The translations under genes were made by a program, and so were the position numbers. From an uncultured Ruminococcus sp. (GTDB lineage Bacteria > Bacillota > Clostridia > Oscillospirales > CAG-272), in NCBI GenBank assembly GCA_902766115.1, contig CACXCL010000199.1, positions 1 to 6,176 on the forward strand: 6,176 bases of DNA, in the 5' to 3' direction. The first letter of the stretch is position 1; each line of letters starts with the position of its first letter. Below are positions 1 through 5,167 of this stretch, in pieces. The notes under the pieces are model-generated. The model was given only the letters and a program-made list of their open reading frames with translations, was not told the origin of the DNA and did no database searches.

Positions 1-626
1 CCGATGAGCATGCACTCAAAATAGATATACACGGCGGAGAACAGATTGACGATAAGATCGTGGATCATCACCTCGGTCTCGCTGCCGGTGGCTGAAAAGT
101 CAAAAAGGAAGATGAACACAGCGCCCCCGACGATAAGCAGCGACAGCAGGATCCCCAGAAGATTGACGGAACGCCTCCCCTCGTGGCGGATCAGCGAGAC
201 GTTCGATACGCACAGCGCCGCGGAAAACACCAGCAGAAACGGCGAGGTGACGAGCATATAGTTTTTCGCCGACGTGAGGAGCATTCGGAAGACCTCGTCT
301 GCCCGGTAAACGCCCGGGTGACGGATGAGGTTGACCAAAAGATAAATATGTGTCGTGAGGATAAACGCGAAAAACAGCGAAAATCCCGTGTATATTATCG
401 TGTTGTAGGAATAGGGGTTGTATCTCAGCTGCCCCCGGAGCGCGCGCAGAAGGGAGATTATCGCGTAAAGGTAAAACAGGCTCATTACGGCGCACACCGC
501 GACGGCGTTTTTCTTCGGATCGATAAAGCCCGACACCGTCGCTGCGGCGGCGACGAGAAGGAACGCGGCAAGAAGGTCGTAAACCTTCGGTTTTTTATCA
601 AGAGTGTCGAATCTCAGTTTACTCAT
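1..626 (-). CDS. Polytopic membrane protein, probable N-terminus of a YdcF/DUF218-like protein, cut by left edge
   Basis: Reading the minus strand from the ATG at 626 gives an open frame to base 1: 208 complete codons plus a partial Gly codon, with no stop. The protein starts MSKLRFDTLDKKPKVYDLL and has about six hydrophobic segments (roughly 17-35, 40-61, 76-100, 120-142, 154-176 and 187-208), joined by short charged loops such as RALRGQLRYN and RHEGRRS. The layout and the last visible residues, IYFECMLIG, resemble the membrane domain that precedes the cytosolic or surface DUF218 domain in clostridial YdcF-family proteins. That recognition is from memory, and the diagnostic domain would lie beyond the left edge. 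The ATG overlaps the PHP stop as ATGA and has only a weak upstream GAG, so translation is probably coupled to the PHP gene. It could be another multi-pass membrane protein. Confidence 0.8.
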   Translation of the reverse strand, partial: MSKLRFDTLDKKPKVYDLLAAFLLVAAAATVSGFIDPKKNAVAVCAVMSLFYLYAIISLLRALRGQLRYNPYSYNTIIYTGFSLFFAFILTTHIYLLVNLIRHPGVYRADEVFRMLLTSAKNYMLVTSPFLLVFSAALCVSNVSLIRHEGRRSVNLLGILLSLLIVGGAVFIFLFDFSATGSETEVMIHDLIVNLFSAVYIYFECMLI

Positions 627-1483
627 TTCTCAAAAATGTCCAGAAAACGGCATAGTCCCTCGGGAAACTCCTCCTCCTCGTCGAGTCCCGTATCGCCGAG
701 GCGGACCATTTTGTTCGCGCCGTGGTAGTCGCTCCCCGCCGTTATGAGAAGTCCGTGCCTCTCCGCCGTGGCGATCATTTCGCACCGCAGTTTCGCCGTG
801 AACCCGGAGTAGAACGCCTCGACCCCCAGAAGTCCGAAATCCATGAGCCGCAGGATGCGTTTGTCCATCTCATCACCCAGAATCAGGTCGTCGCCGTCCC
901 CGTAAAACGGGTGCGCGAGCACCGGTATCCCGCCCGCGTCGAGAATGCCCCGGATGGCTTCCTCGGGACGGACGTATTCTTTTTTGAAACGGATCCCGTT
1001 GATATACTTGGTGATCGCCTCCTCTTTCGAGGCGGCGTAGCCGTACTTCACCATGAGATTTCCGATGTGGGGCTTGCCGGGGTTGTCGAGGGCGAGGAGA
1101 GCCTCTGTCTCGCCGTCCGGAAAGGTGAAGCCGAACTTGTCACGCAGATATTCGAGCCTCGCCGTTACCTTCTTCATCCGCAGGGAGTGGCCCAGAGCCA
1201 CAAGCTCCAGGACGGCGGGGTCCTCCGGATCGAAGCCGTAGCCCAGGATATGGTATTTTCCCTCCTCATCCCTGCACGAAAATTCCGCGCCCGGGACGAA
1301 AACGGGATCGCCGTCCCGGAGGAGCCCCCGGATGACGGCGCATGCCTTCACCGCGTCGTGGTCGGTGACGGAAAACATATCGAGATCCAGGGACCTTACC
1401 TTCCCGAGGATCTCCTCCGGGGAGTCCGTGCCGTCGGACACGGACGTATGCATATGCAGGTCTATCCTGCGGGGTACCGACAT
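623..1483 (-). CDS. PHP-domain metal-dependent phosphoesterase
   Basis: This 286-residue cytoplasmic protein is of the PHP superfamily (TrpH/YciV-like), whose members hydrolyse phosphoesters with a multinuclear metal centre; characterised relatives act on nucleotide 3',5'-bisphosphates or short RNA 5' ends. The metal-binding set is complete: His10 and His12 with Asp17 (DLHMHTSVSDGT), Asp41-His42-Asp43 (TDHD), Glu67 (PGAEFSC), His78 (KYHILGYG), His139 (KPHIGNLM), His191 (LAHPF), and Asp252 with His254 (GSDYHG). The insertion between the AEFSC and AHPF motifs is normal for this subgroup, and the length is typical. The ATG start is supported by GAGGGG at 1493-1498, 9 bases upstream, which directly follows the fusion gene's stop; the gap is 15 bases. 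Its own stop overlaps the next gene's ATG as ATGA. The true substrate cannot be told from sequence, and a link to the sigma switch is only positional. Confidence 0.92.
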   Translation of the reverse strand: MSVPRRIDLHMHTSVSDGTDSPEEILGKVRSLDLDMFSVTDHDAVKACAVIRGLLRDGDPVFVPGAEFSCRDEEGKYHILGYGFDPEDPAVLELVALGHSLRMKKVTARLEYLRDKFGFTFPDGETEALLALDNPGKPHIGNLMVKYGYAASKEEAITKYINGIRFKKEYVRPEEAIRGILDAGGIPVLAHPFYGDGDDLILGDEMDKRILRLMDFGLLGVEAFYSGFTAKLRCEMIATAERHGLLITAGSDYHGANKMVRLGDTGLDEEEEFPEGLCRFLDIFEK

Positions 1484-1492
1484 TATGTCACG

Positions 1493-1498
1493 CCCCTC
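1493..1498 (-). promoter_or_regulatory. Shine-Dalgarno site of the PHP gene
   Basis: GAGGGG on the minus strand starts at the base right after the TGA of the fusion gene and lies 9 bases before the ATG at 1483. There is no room for a terminator or promoter between the two genes, which supports one transcript. Confidence 0.75.
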
Positions 1499-3100
1499 TC
1501 ACAGTTTCTTCTTCAGCGTAAGGATGTTCTGACCGTCTCTGTATTCGTATGACAGATCGTCCATTATCTGCTTGGTCAGGAAGATCCCGAGACCGCCCAC
1601 CTCCCGCTCGCCGGCGGGGAGAGTCACGTCGGGATCGTCCTTCTTCAGCGGATCGTAGGGGACGCCACGGTCGATGAAGGTGATGGTCACCGTCACCGGC
1701 TCGTCCGACACCTCCACACGGACCGTCGCCCTGCCCTTGTCCGGCGCGTAGGCGTAGTTTGCTATATTGACGAAGATCTCCTCCACGGCGAGATCCATCT
1801 GCATCTGCGCCTTTGGGGAGCAGTCGCAGGTCTCAAGCTTCTCGTTGACGAAGTTTATAACTTCGTCGAGATTGTCCGTCGCCGCCTCGATATTCAGCTC
1901 GTCGGGGTCCCTTCCGGCGGCTGCGACGGCGCCGAGGTCGAGATCGTCCACTCTTCCGAGGAGCTCGACGAGCCGGCTGCGCCACAGGTCGGCTGTCGCC
2001 TTTTCCTTCTCTTTGTCGTGTCCGGGATGGCGCGCGGACCAGTCGAGCAGATAGGGGTACGCCAAGCACCTGATCTTTTCCTCCACCGCATTTATCGCGT
2101 CCTCGTCGTCCGTCTCAAAGTAAGCGGCGAGAGTCCTGTGCCAGAACTCCCGTGCGGTCTTCGCGTCGTATCCCTGGAAATCCAGGACGATCCCGGGATC
2201 GTACTCGGAATAACCGACGTATGCGTTATACATATACAAAAACTCGAAGATCGGATCGCCCACGGAGAGAGTGTCCATGTCGATGAGAAGCACCTCGTCG
2301 CCCGCGAGAACGATATTTTTGGTGTGACAGTCGCCGTGGATCATCCGGTCGCTGTCGGGGATAGCCTCCACCATCCCGAGCAGCTTGTCCCCGAGACCCT
2401 CAGGCAGGGTATCCTTTACCCGCCTCACGGCGCAGAGCACCTTTTCCTTGATTTTCGGGAGTTTCCCCTCGGGAACGGCGATGGAATGGATCTTTTTGAG
2501 CATCTTCACGTATTCTCTGACGCAGAAATCCATCCGTTCCGGCTCCTCGATGAGGATCTTGGTGAAGGAGCGGGCGTTAAGCAGCTCGAACACCGATCCG
2601 TAGCTGTCTCCCACGCGCACCACGTCGTATGAGATCGCGGTCGGCACGCCGAGGATCAGGGCAAGCTTCGCCACCTCGCGCTCGTGCCGGATCTCGGCGA
2701 GCGCGTCTGCGTTCTTGTAGGTCTTGACTACGTTGTCACGGTCGATGCGGTACACCTTTCCGTTGAAACCCTCGCCGATGACCTCGCATCCATCCACGGA
2801 CACCGTGCGGTAAGCCTTCTCCACCGTCATCATCTCGGTAAAGCCCGTCATCTCGAAGATCTCGTAGATCTCGGAACTGACTCCGACGACACGGAGATCA
2901 CGGTGTTCCTTCACAAGGCGCAAGATCACCCGGAGCCCCGCGGAGGAGATGTATTCGAGCTTCTCCGCGTCAAGGATCACAGGCTCTCCGGCGTGACCCT
3001 CAAGCTGTCCTCTGAGCTCCGCCTCTATCACGGACGCATTTCCGGAATCTATTCTTCCTGACAGAGCCGCTCTCACGGCGCCCTCTCTCTTGTCATTCAT
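1499..3100 (-). CDS. Three-domain fusion: STAS + APH-like kinase + RsbW-type GHKL ATPase
   Basis: This 533-residue chain has three recognisable parts. (1) An STAS domain (about 5-100) with EYISSAGLRVIL (49-60); Ser53 is the predicted phosphosite. (2) An aminoglycoside-phosphotransferase/choline-kinase-like domain (about 103-385). It has the glycine-rich loop GEGFNGKVYRI (109-119), ATP-contacting Lys126, a likely helix-C Glu140, the catalytic loop HGDCHTKNIV (255-264, Asp257 and Asn262) and metal site LIDMDTLSVGDP (272-283, Asp274). This pattern is like the TIGR02172 family. (3) A GHKL ATPase of the RsbW/SpoIIAB type (about 403-533), with N-box VEEIFVNIANYAY (Glu441, Asn445), G1-type DRGVPYDP (477-484) and G2-type VGGLGIFL (501-508). 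All three look intact. The likely role is a serine kinase/anti-sigma element of the phosphatase-STAS switch, but antagonist and kinase sit in one molecule; the middle domain's substrate is unknown. The gene overlaps the phosphatase gene by 8 bases. Starts at 3109 or 3133 would add 3 or 11 residues. Confidence 0.93.
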   Translation of the reverse strand: MNDKREGAVRAALSGRIDSGNASVIEAELRGQLEGHAGEPVILDAEKLEYISSAGLRVILRLVKEHRDLRVVGVSSEIYEIFEMTGFTEMMTVEKAYRTVSVDGCEVIGEGFNGKVYRIDRDNVVKTYKNADALAEIRHEREVAKLALILGVPTAISYDVVRVGDSYGSVFELLNARSFTKILIEEPERMDFCVREYVKMLKKIHSIAVPEGKLPKIKEKVLCAVRRVKDTLPEGLGDKLLGMVEAIPDSDRMIHGDCHTKNIVLAGDEVLLIDMDTLSVGDPIFEFLYMYNAYVGYSEYDPGIVLDFQGYDAKTAREFWHRTLAAYFETDDEDAINAVEEKIRCLAYPYLLDWSARHPGHDKEKEKATADLWRSRLVELLGRVDDLDLGAVAAAGRDPDELNIEAATDNLDEVINFVNEKLETCDCSPKAQMQMDLAVEEIFVNIANYAYAPDKGRATVRVEVSDEPVTVTITFIDRGVPYDPLKKDDPDVTLPAGEREVGGLGIFLTKQIMDDLSYEYRDGQNILTLKKKL

Positions 3101-4772
3101 CTTTTTCATCCCCCTTGCAGTCGGTCTTGTCATCCTGCCCCCTGTACTCGAAACAGAGCATCGTCAGGTCGTCGAACTGCTCCGCGCCTTTGACGAATCC
3201 GTCCACCGTCCGGCGGACATTGTTCAGAACATCCCGGGGATCGGCGTCCGGATCGGAGTTAAGCGTTTCGATCATTTTTTCGACGCCGAACATCCTGTTT
3301 TCCGGATCGGTTGCCTCCGGCACACCGTCGGTGTATACGAACAGCTTTGAGCCGGGCCGGAGCTGCAGAGTATAGTCCTTGTATTTCACGCCGTCCATGG
3401 CGCCCACCGCGATGCCGTGCTTGTCGCGGAACAGCTCATACACACCGCCCGGATCCTTCAGCACCGGGTACTCGTGTCCGGCGTTTGCGGCAGTCAGCAT
3501 TCCGTTCCTGAGATCGACGATCCCGAGCCACAGCGTGACGAACATATCCGCCGTGTTGTGTTCGCAGATGTTGTGATTGACGAATTCAAGGATCTCTGCC
3601 GAAGTCCCTCCCATGTGCGCCCTGTCGGTGATGAGGATGTTCGTGACCATCATGAACAGAGCCGCAGGGATCCCCTTGCCGGATACGTCGCCGATCATCA
3701 GAGCAAGATGGTCCTCGTCGATGAGGAAGAAGTTGTAGAAGTCGCCGCCCACTTCCCTGGCGGGATCCATGGAGGCGTAAACGTCAAAGTCCGATCTCTC
3801 CGGAAACGGCGGAAAAATGTTGGGTATGGAGTTCTCCTGGATGGTGCTGGCGAGAGACAGTTCCAGGGAGATGCGCTCCTTCTCCGCCGTGGCCGTCGTC
3901 AGATTATCGATGTATGCCACCATATCGGTCTCCATCTTGTCGATGGAAGCCGCCAGGTCGCCGATCTCCTTGAAACGGCTCACATGTCCCAGCCCCTCCC
4001 CCTTGACGTTCTCTCGCGCAAATCTGTTTGCCTCGTCGGATACCTTTTTCAGGGGGACTGCCAGGTTGGATCTGAAGAACAAAGCGTAAAAAACGGAGGA
4101 CAGCGCCGCCAGAGCAGCCGCCGATACCGCCACGTTGATAAGATAAGGCCGCCGGGCTTCGGACAGCTCGCGCATCGGTCTCTGGATGCAGAGGATCGCC
4201 GCCACCCCGCCCGCCGAGTCCTTCACCGGTACCATCGTGGTGACGTGAGGGTTTATCCCGCCGGACGTTTTTGTGCGGTAGACGGTCTCGTATTCCGACC
4301 CGTCCTCGTAAATCGCTTTGTATTTGTCCCTGTACTCGTCGTTGGTGGTCTCGCGCACGTACCCCGGCTCCCACGGCGTGTATGACGTGTTGTCCACCGT
4401 GTTGTTCACGGAGTTGAACACGGAAGTGAAATGGCCGTAATCGCTCCTGTCAACCTTTATAACGTAGACGATGGAGACGTTCATCCTGTCGCAGTATGAG
4501 TCGAGAGACCCCTTTGTCAGTTCATATTCCCCGGTCTCCCGCCCCTCGAGATAATCGTCGATGTGATCGCCGACGATGAGAGCAGTAGCGGTGTCCGCTA
4601 TATGATAGGTGGTGGTGGAATACTCCCTTTTGAAGGCGTTCGTGAAGCTGATATAACCGATGACGCTCGCTACCGCGCCGAACACGATCAGCAGCAGAAC
4701 GATCGCGCCTATGATGTTGAGCCCCATGTCGGAGCGGAATCTTCCGATCGGGTCTCTTTTTTTCTTACTCAT
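3093..4772 (-). CDS. Membrane PP2C/SpoIIE-type serine phosphatase with HAMP (RsbU-like)
   Basis: This 559-residue protein (from the ATG at 4772) is predicted to dephosphorylate STAS antagonists in response to an extracellular signal. In order it has a basic N-terminus (MSKKKRD), TM1 at about 18-44, an extracytoplasmic region of about 165 residues (45-209), TM2 at about 210-233, a HAMP-like segment (about 234-288, starting AVPLKKVSDEANRFA), a helical linker (289-312) and the PP2C/SpoIIE domain (about 328-545). The metal-binding acidic residues are in place: Asp344 in EVGGDFY, Asp362 in GDVSGKG, Asp482 in YTDGV, and Asp534/535 in QFDDLT. It should therefore be active. The extracellular part, which ends in a PHVTTMVPV...AILCIQRPM pattern, resembles Cache/PAS-type sensor folds, but I cannot assign a ligand. 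It starts 26 bases after the STAS gene, and its end overlaps the next gene by 8 bases, so the three genes are probably translated together. An alternative start at 4802 would add 10 residues. Confidence 0.95.
   Translation of the reverse strand: MSKKKRDPIGRFRSDMGLNIIGAIVLLLIVFGAVASVIGYISFTNAFKREYSTTTYHIADTATALIVGDHIDDYLEGRETGEYELTKGSLDSYCDRMNVSIVYVIKVDRSDYGHFTSVFNSVNNTVDNTSYTPWEPGYVRETTNDEYRDKYKAIYEDGSEYETVYRTKTSGGINPHVTTMVPVKDSAGGVAAILCIQRPMRELSEARRPYLINVAVSAAALAALSSVFYALFFRSNLAVPLKKVSDEANRFARENVKGEGLGHVSRFKEIGDLAASIDKMETDMVAYIDNLTTATAEKERISLELSLASTIQENSIPNIFPPFPERSDFDVYASMDPAREVGGDFYNFFLIDEDHLALMIGDVSGKGIPAALFMMVTNILITDRAHMGGTSAEILEFVNHNICEHNTADMFVTLWLGIVDLRNGMLTAANAGHEYPVLKDPGGVYELFRDKHGIAVGAMDGVKYKDYTLQLRPGSKLFVYTDGVPEATDPENRMFGVEKMIETLNSDPDADPRDVLNNVRRTVDGFVKGAEQFDDLTMLCFEYRGQDDKTDCKGDEKDE
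3110..3116 (-). promoter_or_regulatory. Shine-Dalgarno site of the STAS-kinase-ATPase fusion gene
   Basis: AAGGGGG on the minus strand, inside the last codons of the phosphatase gene, ends 9 bases before the ATG at 3100. It supports that start over the in-frame ATGs at 3109 (which it abuts) and 3133. The 3133 ATG has its own, closer G-rich stretch, so the longer form is not excluded. Confidence 0.6.
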
Positions 4773-4780
4773 ACGGTCAC

Positions 4781-4788
4781 CCCTCCCC
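4781..4788 (-). promoter_or_regulatory. Shine-Dalgarno site that sets the phosphatase start
   Basis: GGGGAGGG on the minus strand lies 8 bases before the ATG at 4772. The in-frame ATG at 4802, which overlaps the STAS stop as ATGA, has no SD, and if used this site would be translated as part of an odd Gly/Arg-rich leader. This favours the start at 4772, directly before a lysine-rich segment and the first membrane helix. Confidence 0.75.
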
Positions 4789-4798
4789 GTTCCGGCGT

Positions 4799-5098
4799 TC
4801 ATCCGATATTCAGGATCTCGGAAAAGCCCGTGACCTCAAAGATCTCCGTTATGGGCTGATTTACGTTTGATATCCGCAGCGTTCCCCCCGAGCTCATCGC
4901 CTTATGCGCCGAAAGCAGCACACGGAGACCCGCGGACGATATGTAGTCCAGCTTCTCAAAATCGATAACAATCTCCCTTGCCTCGGGGATCGTCTCCCGA
5001 ATTGCCTTTTCCATCTCGGGAGCGGTGTTGGTGTCGAGCCGCCCCTCCACGGAAAATACCGTTTTTTCTCCTTCGACGGTTTTCGTTATATTCAGCAT
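4799..5098 (-). CDS. STAS-domain anti-sigma factor antagonist (RsbV/SpoIIAA-like)
   Basis: This 99-residue single-domain STAS protein has the usual size for RsbV/SpoIIAA. Visible motifs are the N-terminal strand ending in VEGRLDTNTAPEME (17-30), the core EKLDYISSAGLRVLL (48-62) and the C-terminal EIFEVTGFSEIL (85-96). By alignment with the SpoIIAA DSSGL site, the phosphorylated residue should be Ser55. In partner switching, the unphosphorylated form binds an anti-sigma kinase and frees its target; phosphorylation by that kinase inactivates it, and a PP2C phosphatase restores it. The next gene encodes such a phosphatase, and the one after carries a GHKL kinase domain. A strong AGGAGGG site supports the ATG start. 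Its stop overlaps a possible upstream ATG of the phosphatase gene. The protein is clearly similar to the STAS domain of the downstream fusion, especially around the serine motif. The family call is secure; the cellular target is unknown. Confidence 0.95.
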   Translation of the reverse strand: MLNITKTVEGEKTVFSVEGRLDTNTAPEMEKAIRETIPEAREIVIDFEKLDYISSAGLRVLLSAHKAMSSGGTLRISNVNQPITEIFEVTGFSEILNIG

Positions 5099-5103
5099 GT
5101 TGT

Positions 5104-5110
5104 CCCTCCT
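5104..5110 (-). promoter_or_regulatory. Shine-Dalgarno site of the STAS gene
   Basis: AGGAGGG on the minus strand ends 5 bases before the ATG at 5098. It is a near-perfect SD and fixes that start. It lies in the only intergenic gap of the window, just downstream of an AT-rich patch, so this is where independent expression of the partner-switching genes could begin. Confidence 0.85.
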
Positions 5111-5143
5111 GTTTAAATAATCCTTTTTTTGATCGTTCCGACG

Positions 5144-5158
5144 CCGCCTGCCGGGCGG
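5144..5158 (-). other. GC-rich hairpin after the nucleoside kinase
   Basis: A perfect 5-bp inverted repeat (CCGCC/GGCGG, 5-base loop) lies 9 bases past the kinase stop. On the transcribed minus strand it is followed by CGTCGGAACGATC and then an A-run, not a U-run. It therefore does not look like an intrinsic terminator, and read-through from the kinase into the STAS gene is likely. It could be a weak mRNA end-stabilising or pausing structure, or chance in GC-rich DNA. The rest of the 69-base gap (5099-5167) holds an AT-rich patch (5111-5137) and the STAS ribosome binding site. I see no convincing -35/-10 pair. Confidence 0.3.
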
Positions 5159-5167
5159 GTCCGCGGG

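Noticed and set aside
183..728. Plus-strand frame of 181 codons and a minus-strand frame at 100-495.
   Set aside because: Both are compositionally odd (charged or Arg/Pro-rich). The other minus-strand frame, starting at 626, gives a coherent six-helix membrane protein that is coupled to the PHP gene.
722..1552. Long open frame on the plus strand (276 codons) opposite the PHP gene.
   Set aside because: The minus strand carries a complete PHP metal site and a good SD; the plus frame has no family signature.
1950..2800. Possible aminoglycoside resistance gene.
   Set aside because: The APH-like domain is internal to a signalling fusion and resembles the broad TIGR02172-type kinases, not a specific resistance enzyme; there are no mobile element signs nearby.
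2850..2876. Three imperfect 9-base tandem units (ATCTCGAAG, ATCTCGTAG, ATCTCGGAA).
   Set aside because: They encode the SEIYEIFE part of a conserved STAS motif that is also present in the free STAS protein, so protein conservation and codon choice explain them.
3904..4374. Second minus-strand frame (156 codons) inside the phosphatase gene.
   Set aside because: It is a shifted reading of the phosphatase gene, rich in Gly and Arg, with no motif; the real frame is continuous through this region, so it does not mark a frameshift.
3417..4385. Long open frame on the plus strand (322 codons) opposite the phosphatase gene.
   Set aside because: It is rich in Arg, His and Val with no recognisable motif, and lies entirely opposite a gene with clear membrane, HAMP and PP2C motifs. 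Long antisense frames are common in GC-rich genes.
5121..5158. T-run next to a GC hairpin, looking like an intrinsic terminator.
   Set aside because: In the direction of all the genes the hairpin is followed by A residues, and on the plus strand the T-run comes before the hairpin. Neither orientation has the terminator order.
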